64,000 nt of DNA, from the NCBI GenBank assembly GCA_035772405.1, contig JAYKKM010000193.1, forward strand, positions 4,566,001-4,630,000, in the 5' to 3' direction. The notes beneath the pieces were generated by a model. The model had not been told where the DNA came from and did not search any database. It saw only the letters and a list, made by a program, of their open reading frames with translations. The translations under genes were made by a program, and so were the position numbers. The stretch is from Chrysogorgia sp. JL179-B06 (Eukaryota; Cnidaria; Anthozoa; Scleralcyonacea; Chrysogorgiidae). Positions 33,346 through 45,426 of this stretch are shown here, piece by piece (position 1 is the stretch's first letter; each line of letters begins with the position of its first letter).

Positions 33346-35166
33346 GTGCTATTACAAAAACATAAATACAACAATATCAGCTTAAAGCTAATAATAATTG
33401 ATGAAATTTCTATGGTTGGAAATACTACCTTACTTCATATTCACCAAAGATTAAAAGATATATTTGCTACCACAAGTTCTCTGCTATTTGCAGGAATTTC
33501 AATTATAGTTGTGGGTGATCTATGCCAACTTCCACCAATACGTAAGAGATTTGTATTTGATTCTTACAAAAATGATGTTTTTAATCTATGCCATCCATGG
33601 TATGTCTTTAAAATTATAGAACTTACTGAAATCATGAGACAAAAAAATTACCAAACATTTATTGAACTTTTAAACAGAGTAAGGACTGCTAGTCAAACAG
33701 AAGATGATATTAGGACAATACAGTCAAGATCAATTACCCCATGTGATCCTAATTATCCATCAGATGCACTCCATATCTGGGCTGAAAATTCACCTGTTGA
33801 TGGACATAATAAAAACAAACTAGAAGAACTTTCTGGATCTTTATTCACTATTAAAGCCAAAGATCAATATCCAACAAATGTAAAGAAACAAGATATTGAT
33901 AGAGTACTAGCAAGAAGTCGATCTGAAACAGGTGGACTTGATTATGTAATTCTGATTAAAGAAGGAGCTAGAGTAATGCTTACATCAAATATCAGTATTG
34001 GAGATAGACTTATTAATGGACAAATGGGAACTGTATTTAAAATTGATGTGAATCAAAATACCCAAATACCAACTGTTCTATACATAAAATTTGATGACCA
34101 AAATGCTGGTAAAGACTTAATTAACACTTGTGGCAAACCTTTTGCAAGAGAAAATAAAGTAGTTCCTATTGAACCTGTACTAGCAAAGATCAAAATAAGA
34201 CCTGGCAAAGCATCTTCTCCAGAAATACAGAGAGTACAATTGCCTGTTACACTTGCTTGGGCATGTACTATACATAAGGTTTAAGGTCTGACACTTGAAA
34301 AAGTTGTATTCAGTTCTGAATTAATAAAACAGAGAGCATTTCACTATGGACAAGTTTATGTTGCCTTAAGCCGTGCAACTTCTTTACATGGTTTGTATAT
34401 TTTAGGACAAATTGAGGCTAAACATATTAAAGCAAACCCTAAAGTTCTTGAAGAATACCAAAGACTACAAAATGAATGTACTGTTCCACATTTAACAAAT
34501 GTTCTGCAAGACACCTCCAATGTTTTGACTATATCACTATTAAATATAAGATCTCTCAGAAAGCATAGCATTGATATCAAATATGATTCAAGAATTTTCA
34601 ATAGTGACATCATAGCTCTTACTGAAACTCAATTATTACCCCAAGATTCTGATGAAGAAATAGTCAATAATCTCATTCCATTTAAACTTCACCGTCAAGA
34701 TCACAATACTGATAAATATTCAAGTATGGCACTGTGCACAAAGAATAGTGTACAAATTAGAAAATGTGAATATTTTTCATCAATAAATGCACTAAAATTT
34801 GACCTGGTCAATACTCAATCACAAGAATTAAAAACCTTTCTTTTGCTGTATCGAAAACAAGCCTCTAACATCACACAATATGTAGATTGTCTAAGGTACA
34901 TGTTTGATAGTTACACAATTGACATGATTCTTGGTGACTTTAATATTAAGTACTTGAATGACGATCAAGTACACCCACTAAAATATTTAATGGAATCTTT
35001 TAATTATACTCAGATTGTAACAAAACCTACATTTATTTCTTCTGGCAGCTTATTAGATCATGTGTATGTTAGACCGACAGTATTCCAAATAATAGACAAT
35101 TACATTCTAAATGTGTATTACTCTGATCATGATGCTATTAAAATCACGGTAAAATATTGTAACTAG
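33346..35166 (+). pseudogene. Helentron-type helicase plus AP-like endonuclease (3' part of RepHel)
   Basis: One frame runs 606 codons with a single internal stop. The helicase half starts at the Walker B segment LIIIDEISMVG, then VVGDLCQLPPI (motif III), RLINGQMGTVF, and the late motifs LAWACTIHK V before TAA at 34282-34284, followed in the same frame by GLTLEKVV and GQVYVALSRATSLHGLYI. This is a PIF1-like helicase; CAA (Gln) is expected at the stop, a one-base change. From about 34530 an endonuclease-exonuclease-phosphatase domain follows: LLNIRSLRKH, IIALTETQ, MILGDFNI, SGSLLDHVYV and SDHDAIKI, with all key motifs kept. A helicase with a C-terminal AP-type endonuclease is diagnostic of Helentrons. 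The Rep domain and Walker A are missing at the 5' end. Confidence 0.88.
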
Positions 35167-35610
35167 AAAATATTACTGTCTCATTAATTAAAAGAATGAA
35201 TTATTTTAAATTTATATTGTAAATTATTAATAATTGTAAACCTGTATAATATTAGTTAGTATGAACAATGAAAAATATTGTGCCATGCCTGAGACGGCAT
35301 GTAGTTCAACCATGCAAGGGGGGAGGGATTAGTGGGACACTTGGACAACCCAAGCCATGCAAGGGACAGCACATAATGTAAGTAAAAATATATATTGAAT
35401 CTAACTATCCTTCAAAGTTCCTACAGTAGGCATACAGTACATTAAGCTGACATGCATGTAACTAATTGCTTTTTAACGTACTTTTCTTCTCTCTGTTTCA
35501 TGTTTTAGACAAACTTAAAGATCTGGTACAATAATGAAAATCCAGCAGCAATACTCAATTTAATACATGGCCATGAAATGGATTGTGATATTTATTACTC
35601 TGGTCATAAA
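35167..35610. other. 3' flank of the Helentron ORF
   Basis: It contains small hairpins (ATGCC/GGCAT near 35285 and CTTGG/CCAAG near 35340) and the repeated word CCATGCAAGG. It could include the element's 3' terminus, but I cannot define the end. Confidence 0.35.
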
Positions 35611-36225
35611 TGACTTCATAACATCAACATTTCTGATATTTCTGAAGGACCGAACTCTAATAACACTGCTGTTTGAAGTGAAGATGAGGCTGTACTGTAA
35701 CCACATAGTACATATAGTTGGAGTTGTGCAAGCTGGTCGTATTAAACCATCAACCACCAATAATGTTCCTCTAGTCTGAATTGACTTCATGACATCAACA
35801 TATCTGAGATTTCTGAAAAACCAAACTCTAATAACACTAGTATCAGTCCACAACAGCATTGTTGGAGTTGTACAAGTTGGTCTATTAAACCATCAACCAC
35901 CAATTTCCTCTGGTCTCAAATGACTTCATAACATCAACATGTTGCTGATATTAAGTTATGAAAGACTGAACTCTAATAACACTGGTATCTGAAGTGAAGG
36001 TGAGCCTCTACAGTCTATAACCACATTGTTGGAGTTGTACAAGTTGGTCTATTAAACCGTCAACCACCAATAATGTGTTCCTCTCAAAATAATGACTTCA
36101 ATAACGTCAACATATCTGATATTTATGAAAGACCGAACTCTAATAACACTGCTATCTGAAGTGTAGGCAAGCCTCTACAGTCTACAACCACAAAGTTGGA
36201 GTTGTGCAAGTGCAAGTTAACAATT
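35611..36225. repeat. Tandem repeat, four units of 140-172 bp
   Basis: Units begin TGACTTCATAACATCAACAT at 35611, 35782, 35921 and 36093. They share GAACTCTAATAACACT, GTTGGAGTTGTACAAG and CCATCAACCACCAAT. Helentrons and their non-autonomous relatives often carry tandem repeats near their ends, so this may be part of the element. Confidence 0.8.
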
Positions 36226-36859
36226 ATGCACTGTCTAAAAAGTCAAATATTGATATAATTTGTCACAGTACTGTATCACTATATGTGTATCCAATGGCAA
36301 TCAACACTGTTACCATAAAAGAAGAACATCAATTCGATTCTTCACTGTAATAGTAAATACAGTATTGACTGCATCAAGCTCAATATGTCCATTATTTTTG
36401 TTGTTGTCCCAACCTACTTATGTTGTCTTCAATTTACATGTTAAATATTATATAATCAATAAAAAGTACTTTGTAAAAGGTTGTCTTTCAATTAACATGG
36501 TAAAAAACTCTGTGCGTGTTTTACCCGCGAAAATAGAAATAGTATTAAAATAACAGCTTGCCGAAGTTTGGCCGGTCTTTTGATTTACTCTTAAATGAGA
36601 TACCACTTCTGTTTTAGTTTATTTTTTTGAGACTGCTCTGGGAAAGACACTAACCAACCCCTTCAACCCCTGAGTATAAAGTGGGGAATCCTACCGTAAC
36701 TGATGTTGTTTTTGCTGTTTTGCCTTGTGGTATCAACCCATACCAGTATAGCCCAAGTTAACGCCTAGCGGGCGTCTTGTTTTTTACAAATCATCAACAA
36801 TATTAACTTTGAACTAGACTATAAGTTACTGTACTGTATTGTTCAACGTGTTCAGTTCA
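36226..36859. other. Non-coding
   Basis: 36756-36784 has a hairpin (ACGCC/GGCGT) followed by CTTGTTTTTT. The block AGCGGGCGTCTTGTTTT recurs inverted at 24601-24617. No gene is seen. Confidence 0.4.
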
Positions 36860-39712
36860 TTAGCCTTCGTCTTCGGCTTGCAGTCGTATTCTTTCAGCTG
36901 CCACTTTGGCTGCGGCTCTTGTCACCTTCTGCTTCACCACTGGGACTTCATCTTTCTTCACTTCATCTTTCTTTTCTGCTCGTAGTTCTAACGGACAGAC
37001 CAACTGCAAGGGCCGTTCAATGGTATGTCCTTTGTGCTGCAGTACTACGCCTCTAACAACTCCGTCCTTGCCTTTAACATGGCTTAGCACCCGACCTTTT
37101 TTCCATTCTCCACGGTTTGATTCGTCTCCGACAACAAGCAGTAATTCTCCAACTTCAGGTGTTGCTCCCGACTTCCTGTTTATGCGATGACTCTCCATCA
37201 GGCTGTGTATATATTCTCTCCTCCAACGTTGCCACGCATGTTGTTTCGCTTTATTCAGTCGCTTGGCCATTTTCGTCAACTCGTCTCCGTCTGGCTCAAT
37301 GTCGTCAATCGGGTACGCATTTCTTCCCCACATCACGTTCGGTGTGAGTACTTCTTCTTCTCCTTCCTCAGACTCAACATATGTTAACGGCCGATTGTTC
37401 AGGTTCTTCTCGATATCCAAGATGACTGATTCAAATCCTTCGAAGAATAGATGTGATCTTCCAAGGGTCTTGTATAATGTTTTCTTAATTTCCTTAATTA
37501 ATCTTTCGTAAATTCCTCCCCACCATGGAGATTTTGCGAGGTTAAACTGCCACCGTATGACTTCACGTGCAAGGAAACTCTGTAACTTCTCACTTCTTCT
37601 GATAATCTTTATCCATTCGCTGTCGCTTTAAAAGTTGCGGCGTTGTCTGAGATGATAACTCGAGGTCTTGTTCTGCGGGTAATGAAGGCGTTCAGCTTTC
37701 TCTGAAATTCGTCAGCTGCTTGAGTCTTCGTCACTTCCAAATGAATGGTTCTCGATGCGGCGCAGGTGAATATGACCACATAGCATTTCCCTTGTTCCTC
37801 TTTACTGATCTTGTAATGCAGAAAGGTCCAGCAAAGTCTATACCAGTCACTTCAAATGGTCTGCTCCCCTCCGTCCGGAATTTCGGCAAGGCGCTTGTCG
37901 ATGGTGCTTCGAACGGTTTAGTAGAAAATACTTTGCAGACGTTACACGCTTTGATGACTTTCTTTACCTTCGCTCTCAACTTTGGTATCCACCACTTCTC
38001 TCGAATTGCTGCCATCATGTTAGCAGTGCCAAGGTGCATAATCTGATTATGTGTATGGGCGATCAGTTTGTCCACCAATGATCCGCCAGCGAGGTATGTC
38101 GGCTTGTACTCCTTTATCCTCCCTTCGCACTTGAGGATGCCTGTATCTTTGTCTTCAACGAGTTTCCATCCAGGTGACTCTAGGTTGGGTTGATCTGTTT
38201 TCTGTGCTCTTTTCACCCAGTAATCTCTCGCCGCATTGATTTCTTCTGTTCCTATCGGTCCTGTTCTCTTCTTTAATCAGCCTTTTGTTGACATTGTGTA
38301 GTCGTCGTCTACTTGACTTTCCTCGATCTTCTACACCGAGTACATCTAGACTGTAGAGCTTCTCATAATCATTTGTTTCTCTGCTGAACATACACTGGTC
38401 GTTGCTGTAATCATCGCCTCCATGAATTACCCAGCCAAAGGTGGTTTCTTCAACTATCGGATCTCCCTGATCTCCTTTGAACACTTTCTCGGTTCTAATT
38501 CGACTGAAGGTTTTTGTCTCCCAGGATGAGGTGGATAGGATATTCACCATTGCGCGTCATGTAAAACTCTTTATCTTTGGCATGGTCGTACTTCTGTTTC
38601 AATTGGCTGATGTTGGGTCTTCTTATTGATGTAAAGTCAGAAAGCCTTGAACCGGTTATTTCAATTTCCTCTTGTACTGTGCCGTCTATGGAGTCAATGT
38701 TTACTTGGTAGATTGGCATGGATTGTTTAGTGACACCATTCAATGTGACAATTTCCCTGGATTCGTGATGTATTGGAGCCAATTTCAACTTTTTTGCTGC
38801 GTCTCGAGAGATGAAATTTCTTCCAGAGCCTGTGTCTAGATAGGCCCATAAGGCTTCCCCATGTATCTTTACAGGAACAATAGCTGGGAGTGACATTTCA
38901 TCAACCGATGTGGTGAACCCAGTTTGTATAGGATCAGTGCCGTTCTTGGTAGTTTGGTTCTTTTCACACAGGCTTGTGTGATGCTTTGATCCACATTTAA
39001 AACAGCCTCGGCTTCGACATTGGTTTCCTCTGTGACCTTCTCGTCCACAATTGAAGCACAAGTTCTTATCGGCGAAGAATTTCTTCCTCATTTCGGGTGT
39101 TGCGATTGTCTTGCACTCATTACTCCAATGCTCGCCTTCACAAAAGATACAGTGCGGTTTCTGTTTACCATCTTTCCCTCGAGTAAACCAATTTGAATCT
39201 TTCCCTCTGTTGTCATCCCTTTGCCTTTTGGTTTCACGCTGTCATGCACTTTGTTTCTTCTTAGCCATGCTTGAAGATTATTGATAAGATCATCCATTTT
39301 CCAGTTTTCCCACTCTATATCCACTCTAACTAGATCTGGCTTGACATGGGGCAATCTGTTTAATGTTGTCATGACAAATCCCTGTAGCATATCTCCCTGG
39401 CCAAGTGAGTTTTTCATAAAACTCTTGCACCATTTCGTAATTTGATCCCTTTAATACAGCAGGCAAGTTGATTATTTCATCCAAATGAGCATTAATTACT
39501 AATTTGGTTTGACCATATTCTTGTTTAAGGCGATCCCATGCCATCTTATAACCCAATGTACTTGGTTTTAAATTAGATATTCGATCTCTTACCTTGGGCA
39601 CGACGGATTCGAGAAGATATCCAAACTTTTCTTCGTCGGAAATGGGTCTGTTGTTCACTTGTGTGAGAAACATGTTCTCAAAGCGAACCCAGTCGGCGGC
39701 TTCCTCTGGTCG
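36860..39712 (-). pseudogene. BEL/Pao retrotransposon lacking the RT/RNase H region
   Basis: Minus strand, 5' to 3': gag (39700-39326, WVRFENMFLTQVNNRPISD and LKPSTLGYKMAWDRLKQEYG); a CCHC-type knuckle segment (FNCGREGHRGNQCRSRGC, near 39050); the aspartic protease YLDTGSGRNFIS near 38830; LILGDK, FSRIRTEKVFKG and TTFGWVIHGG at 38560-38420; then LDVLGVEDRG. Here the RT and RNase H should follow but do not. The sequence jumps to the pre-integrase segment (NAARDYWVKRAQ), the HHCC zinc region (HTHNQIMHLG, KACNVCKVF), the DDE core ([30 protein letters not shown]) and the C-terminal tail ending at 36860. Frameshifts occur near 39330, 38510, 38250 and 37740. LTRs were not identified. Confidence 0.88.
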
Positions 39713-39982
39713 CTAAAATGAATAAAATAACGGAGGTCCTCACTCAAAGACAGAGTGAAATCTACAACGAAGCCGAGCGGAAAAAGAAAGATATGCAACG
39801 TGACAAGGAAGAGCGTCGTCAATTTGCGTGAACGTGAGAGGCAAATGTGGGAGGAGAAGTTCGCTGCTGAGCTAAGGATGACTGAGAAGAAGCTGGCAAT
39901 GGAGAAAACAGCGAAAGTCAGTCTAGCAAAACTCCCTCAGCTGAAAATTAAAGCCTTCAAAGGTACAGTACCTTTGAAGGCT
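39712..39982 (+). pseudogene. Inverted gag N-terminus of the same BEL/Pao element
   Basis: The plus strand encodes a charged coiled-coil start (MNKITEVLTQRQSEIYNEAE, and after a frameshift REREMWEEK-like REREROMWEEK reading as LRERERQMWEEKFAAELRM) ending LPQLKIKAFKGT at about 39966. This is the piece of gag expected immediately before the PEEAADWVRFENM that begins the minus-strand ORF, so the segment has been flipped. A 31-bp palindrome (AGCCTTCAAAGGTAC, one base, and its complement; 39952-39982) marks the far breakpoint. (The middle peptide is LRERERQMWEEK; the variant spelling above is not a separate motif.). Confidence 0.75.
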
Positions 39983-40079
39983 ACTATATACTGTATGTAC
40001 AAGTATGAAAAGTGTAACCATGGGAATTGTTGGATTTTATATTACCTTACCTTTCATGTTTCATGTTTTAAAATGGTAT

Positions 40080-40160
40080 TTCTAAAATAAACAGTTTATC
40101 TATAAGTAGGCAGTTGCCAATTGCAACTGATAAGTAGGCAGTTGCCAATTGCAACTGTCT
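40080..40160. repeat. Short tandem duplication with palindromic core
   Basis: TAAGTAGGCAGTTGCCAATT followed by GCAACTG occurs twice in direct order (about 40105 and 40131). Each copy contains the palindrome-like CAGTTGCCAATTGCAACTG. Confidence 0.8.
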
Positions 40161-40399
40161 ACTGGCATCTTCTTTTTATTATAAATTCAATGAAAAACAA
40201 AGGTAATTATCCATGGCAAAGCACATAGCTCCTATTTGCAGAACCAAAAGTGTCTTTCAAGGTAACTCTTGTCAGGAATGCAATAATAAATTATAAACTA
40301 AGCCATCAACAATTAAACACACCGTAAGTAGATTGAGTTATATACTGGTATGTGCACCAGTACAACCAGCAGCAAATTATAGAAACAAAATTACAGCCA

Positions 40400-40440
40400 G
40401 AGGGTTAGGGTTAGAAAACAAATTAGGCGGGGGGTTAGCA
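40400..40440. repeat. Telomere-like GGTTAGGGTTAG tract
   Basis: GAGGGTTAGGGTTAG and GGCGGGGGGTTAG resemble tracts near 20440 and 47410-47470. Confidence 0.6.
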
Positions 40441-40529
40441 TGTTTGAGGTGTTGCTTACAATCCAATAATGTATTAGGTACAATGCTAAAATAATGCCAA
40501 TAATTTATTGGATGCAACGGCTGAAGTTC

Positions 40530-40709
40530 CAGGCGCGGATTTAGAAGTTAGTCGCATAAATTAGATTTAGCATTTGCAATTCAAAATACCTGTGAATAAC
40601 AATCCTATTGGATAGGTTTTTGTTCTGAATTATTCTTAAGAAAAGCATAACCAATAGGGTTGTTCATGAAGTTTCTAATTTATGCGACTAACTTCTAAAT
40701 CCGCGCCTG
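40530..40709. mobile_element. MITE with about 35-bp TIRs (180 bp)
   Basis: CAGGCGCGGATTTAGAAGTT at the left and its complement AACTTCTAAATCCGCGCCTG at the right extend to TAGTCGCATAAATTAGA. GGCTGAAG (40519-40526) and GGCTGAAC (40710-40717) may be an 8-bp target duplication with one mismatch, pointing to a hAT-like element. A further inverted pair (AATCCTATTGG and CCAATAGGG) lies inside. Confidence 0.75.
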
Positions 40710-42311
40710 GGCTGAACGAAGGATTAGAACAACACTCGTGTATGATGTATAAATTATAATATATAGGTGTTGTGTTTTTGTAGCGCATGTGCATGTGTAT
40801 AACACTCAATTACTAGTCCCACAATCTTAGTCTCTCTTACTAAGTCTACTAATCTAGCACCCCAGGTAGGGGAGTGGATGTCATGGGGCCTAGGGATGGG
40901 GAAAAGATGGCTGGGGGTTAGGAAGACACTTAATGTGGGGGGGGGGGGAGGATTAGGATCTAAGTTGTTTTGGGTTAGCAGCTCTATGATATACATGATA
41001 CTAATGAAAGGTACTGATTCCGAGGGATGTTACCAGTGACTGCTGACCAACAAGATTTCATGCTCATCAATTAGATTTCTCACCGAATTTAGTAAGTGAT
41101 GTTGTTATATAGTTAGTGTCAAAGTTCAATTTTTCTGTTTTCCGATTGGACAAAAGCGTATCACGTGCCGGTCCGTAAACGTCGTGTTTACTGCATTGCC
41201 CTGGCAACGAGGCAACCGGTCCATAACAGAACATTTATTGACCGGTCCACAATAGAATGGGTGCAGTGCGCATGCGCGTCAACCGTGAAGTTCCAAAGTT
41301 CATTTTATAGTTTTGCTGTTTTGAAACTAGTTTTGCTGTTTTGAATAGTTTTGCTGTTTCGGTCTCAGTAAATAAGTGATAAATATATACCCGTTCTAGA
41401 TTTTTAAACCGTGCTGCAAAACAACTAATACATTATGTTAATGTTAAAATATATTACTTTAATATTAAAACAGTTCAAAATATAAATTTGTAATGAATAT
41501 TTAACAGCAATATTACCGGACATTTCTTTCTAATAGTGACCGAAATTTTCATTTTTAAAACGTTTATATGCAGCTTGTGCGTTTTTTCGACTTTGTTGTT
41601 ATATAACCTTGATTATAAATAAAAAAACATGGTTGATTTTCTAATATTTGACAAATGACCGAGCGAAACCGCACATTTGCCATTTAGACGGAAGAAGAAA
41701 GGATTATTTTAGAAATTATAAATCGGATTGGAATAATATTACTGTCGACCTTGGATCGGATTCAATAGTTTCTGATTTCTAGCAATTGTCGCATTGAAAT
41801 TATCCGATATTCCAATGCGATGCAAACCTCAATTCACAACCTATGGTTTTATAATTAAACCGTTGGATGTTCGTTTGAAAATATGTTGACAATGTGTATC
41901 TGGAAGATTTGTCGTTTTTAGTGCAAAGTTTTTTAAACTTTGCAGTATTGTGATGAGTGGCGAAAATTCACACGATATATATATATAAAGTCAGTCAGTG
42001 AGTCAGTGACCGATAGTGTTAACATCCGGGGGGTGGCGACATTATTTCGTAGTATTTTGATACTTTAATTTACTTTGTTTTTTAATTAAATTTGTAAGTG
42101 GAAAAGTGAATCTGAAGTTCCTGGACAATGAGGGTAGACCGTTAAGCGAGTTATCAATGGGTTTTTTACGTGTATCAAGTTGTAATGTAGTTAGATTTCG
42201 ATATCTTGAATATTTCATAATATGTCTGGAATATAAGTTGTGTCCCCCGGGTTTTATGTTAACATGCTACTGCGGCCACTGCGCACGCGCGAGCTGAAAT
42301 TGATAAACAAC
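40710..42311. other. Non-coding; GC-richer patches
   Basis: 41140-41290 is locally GC-rich (CGTATCACGTGCCGGTCC, GACCGGTCCACAATAG) and shares the GACCGGTCC word with 43610-43620. A GTCAGTCAGTGAGTCAGTGA tract lies near 41990. No supported gene. Confidence 0.4.
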
Positions 42312-42449
42312 ATGGCCGGCCAAGGAGCGATGATAATATTTCTTCTGGAAACAGGGATTTTGTGGATTTATAGTATTAAATATGGTGTAGGAGAAAGTAT
42401 TCGTTGTCTGTTAGGGGAAGACGAGCCTGGATGTAAAATAAAAGTCTGA
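42312..42449 (+). CDS. Possible short coding exon (45 codons)
   Basis: AACAACATGGCCG gives a favourable start context within a small GC-rich patch (GCGGCCACTGCGCACGCGCG). The frame reads MAGQGAMIIFLLETGILWIY then SIKYGVG and GEDEPGCKIKV, with one hydrophobic stretch at residues 7-20. There is no homology call or downstream partner. It could be a short ORF or chance. Confidence 0.2.
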   Translation: MAGQGAMIIFLLETGILWIYSIKYGVGESIRCLLGEDEPGCKIKV

Positions 42450-42734
42450 CATTCAGGATATTTCTATCACGTTGTCATGAGTCAGCCGTGTGGTAAGCGC
42501 AGCATTTTGTCTTCCGAAATCCGAGTCTCTGTTTAATATAATGCCTAATGGAACACAATAACCTGCGAGATTGTTTTGTTAGAAATTAGACACCAGCACT
42601 TTTGTAAAGCGTATTATTTGCGTTCTGTAGTTAAGTTTCGCTATTTACTTCGTGTTAATATTATCACCATTTTGATTAATATTTTGAAATTTTTATGGTA
42701 TATTCTTAGGCTTAATAGAAATACATGTAGATAT

Positions 42735-42830
42735 GTTTTGGGCATGAAGGTTGCGGGTTCGATTCCCGTTTGCGGCTCAGAAACATGTTCTGAGTTTGCG
42801 TTAAAAGCTTGAGTAGCAAACAATTTACCA
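42735..42830 (+). mobile_element. tRNA-derived SINE (family C), copy 2 (5'-truncated)
   Basis: GGTTGCGGGTTCGATTCCCGT followed by CTGAGTTTGCGTTAAAAGCTTGAGTAGCAAACAATTT aligns with 8575-8665. The A-box half is not recognisable. Confidence 0.65.
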
Positions 42831-43214
42831 TATTAAAGCACTGTTAGATTGATTTATTCCTGTTGTTGAAACATAATGTCAATTTCCTCTAGTCTACTGT
42901 ATATGCCCAATAAAGACATGCCTTGTTCCTTGGCCATTTATTGGCTGTATAATTGTATTCTCGGAGAAATTTGGTGCTATTCCCATAATATGAATTGTCA
43001 AATAAAGAGCATTTGAAACTGCCTGAATGACTATATTATTAGCCCACATTCCTACACTAGAGATATTTTGTGATGTACCTATCAATGTTATTCAGGGTGG
43101 GGGACACTGACAGATTATTGACTGATTGACTTTTCTGAGACGGGGAATTTGATTTTTTTAAAAGATTGAGGGATGGGATTTTTGACACAAAATAATGTTA
43201 ATACTACATGTATA

Positions 43215-43870
43215 CTTCTTATTAACCGAGCTGCACGGTCATTACGGGAAAATATCGGACCGAGGTCTTGATAGTACGGACCGAGGCCATAGGGCGAGGT
43301 TAGTACATAAAAGACTGAGGTCTGATATTTTTCCCGTAATAACCAAGCGGTTGAGGTTAATAAGAGGTTTATTATATGGCATGGCTTTTTTAAACAACAA
43401 TCAACATACTTTACATACGTTTTGAATGACAGAATCGTCATTTTCAATCTTGTTCTTGTTCTTCTATTGTTTTCATGATAGTAAGACTCTCTTTTAGATT
43501 GTTCATCGTCCGACTCATACTGTACATGATTTATTGCTTAATTTACTAAATTTCCTATCATTGTTCGGCTTGTTCCTTTGTAAAGAAAATGGCTGACAAA
43601 ATCTGTAATCCGGACCGGTCCATTACTAGGAAATAATGGATCGGCATGTGACGTGTCTCAGCCAATCGAGCACGCAATTTAACCGGAAGTAGCTTGTGCC
43701 ATATAATAACTACTGAATGACCAAGAGTGAGGTCTATATGGTAAAATATCTAACCAAGATCTTGCTGTAGTGCCCGAGCACTAGTGGCAAAGGTTTGGTA
43801 TTTTATTGTAAAGTCCGAACAGTCGAGGTTATTAAGTAGTCCATTATATTATATATATAGTAATTCTTGG
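43215..43870. repeat. Foldback repeat region
   Basis: TTATTAACCGAGC...CATTACGGGAAAATATC (43219-43258) is mirrored by GATATTTTTCCCGTAATAACC (43325-43350) and GGTTAATAAGAGG. Similar GAGGTTATTAAGTAGTCC words recur near 43828. Several GACCGAGG words lie between. No coding potential is supported. Confidence 0.55.
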
Positions 43871-43989
43871 TCTTCAGACTTCGCTTCCTTTAACGTTGTC
43901 AAAACACCGGACTAGCATTATTTTCTATTGTTTCTTTCTTGTCTGGATACTAAAATTTACTTTTATAATGTTTATTTTTCATCATCGTT

Positions 43990-44284
43990 TAGGCCAAAAT
44001 AAAAAATACCTTGGTTTCCGGTTTCCCGACCCTACCTAGTTTTTGGCCAGTAAAATACCGACCCTAATCTTTTTATTGAAATTTTGAGAAGCCTGGAATA
44101 GCAAACATGGCTGCCGATCCTGGCAGCATCCTCAATGTCAGCATGGTTTGGTAAAACCTATTGTTCGTGTCCATGCAATGTTTAGAAAAAGAAAAGTAAA
44201 AAAAAACAAAAACCGACCTACCCTACCTAATTTTTTTCAGTGTGAAATAGGAAACACAGGTATTTTTTTTTCTTGGCCTTTTTA
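43990..44284. mobile_element. MITE with about 30-bp TIRs
   Basis: Left end TAGGCCAAAATAAAAAATACC then TTGGTTTCC; right end GGAAACACAGGTATTTTTTTT then CTTGGCCTTT. ACCCTACCTA blocks inside each end also pair as direct copies. ATTTTCATC.GTTT flanks both sides imperfectly and may be a target duplication. Confidence 0.6.
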
Positions 44285-44689
44285 AATTTATTTTCATCGT
44301 TTTGAGCCAATAACTCTCTTACCGTATTAGGATTTTGTGTTTGTTCCCGATAATCACAGGGCATTAGCCAGTGAAATGTTATCTATAAACATAGTAATTG
44401 CCATAATGTTCTGTCCAACTTATCACCTTTATCAACCTTGTGATTACAATAATAAAGATCAAGAATTGTTTTTCTAAAAAACAGTATATTAACTATTAAT
44501 AATACTGTAGCTTTATAAGCAAGCAATCTAAAATCCTGCACAGCATTAAACTTGTGTCATGCATTATGCTACGTTTTATTTAATACAATACATAATTTTA
44601 TTAAAACTTTGCACTGTCCTTGGGACCTAGTTTCTATCAAATTCAATAACATATATTATATAGTAACTTTTTATATAGTAAATCCGTAA

Positions 44690-45228
44690 GCAACGCATTT
44701 ACTTTCCTGTGAAAATCACCAAATTTACTTGCGCTTTGCTTTCATATATTTCGGCAGCAAATATGATACGTTAACAAATTTAGTATTAAGATTTGCAACC
44801 AAATTTGCTATGGTTGTAAATGTCTTGTAAATCCAATTTTTCCCCATTTAGCGCAAATACAGTGCAAAGTTGCTTGTTTACTTAGGATTTGCTGTTGTTT
44901 ACGATTATTAGTAAATCTATACATTTGGTTAACATGTTTACTACACAACCAATTATGTAGCAAATACGAAACATAATTGCACTTCAAGCAAATGTGGAGC
45001 AAATATACTGCAAAGCAGCACATTTACTTTTTTAGTAAATCTGTTGCAAATTATAAGCAAATATGATATTTGCTCACACTTTGCTACACTTTGCTTTAGG
45101 GGCAAATATGTAAGATTGCATAACATTTGCAGTTTACGTAAATTCAAGGCAAATTTAGTGTTACAGATTTGCACCATATTTGCTACAGATGCAAAAGGCC
45201 TGTAAATCAGTTTTTTCGTCCAGTGTAT
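44690..45228. repeat. AAATTTGC-rich repeat, second member
   Basis: It is dense in GCAAAT, AAATTTGC and TTTACT words and ends with the reverse complement of the terminus at 30710. Together with 30706-30975 it defines a dispersed family. Confidence 0.6.
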
Positions 45229-45426
45229 TTGAAAGGAATGATTGAAGCGCATCCTGAGTTTCTCTTTCCTAGTTGACCTAAGAAAAATAAAAGAAATTAA
45301 AACATTATCGTCATCAGCGATGCTAATAATGATAATGTTCAATATTGTTATGTCCGTCCGTCCGTTCGTCCGTTTATTATATTGTTAGTTGCCTTAGGCA
45401 GTTATATGTGAATTTCAAATACCTAC

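Noticed and set aside
36906..37511. Plus-strand frames over the BEL/Pao integrase region
   Set aside because: Antisense shadows of the minus-strand integrase.
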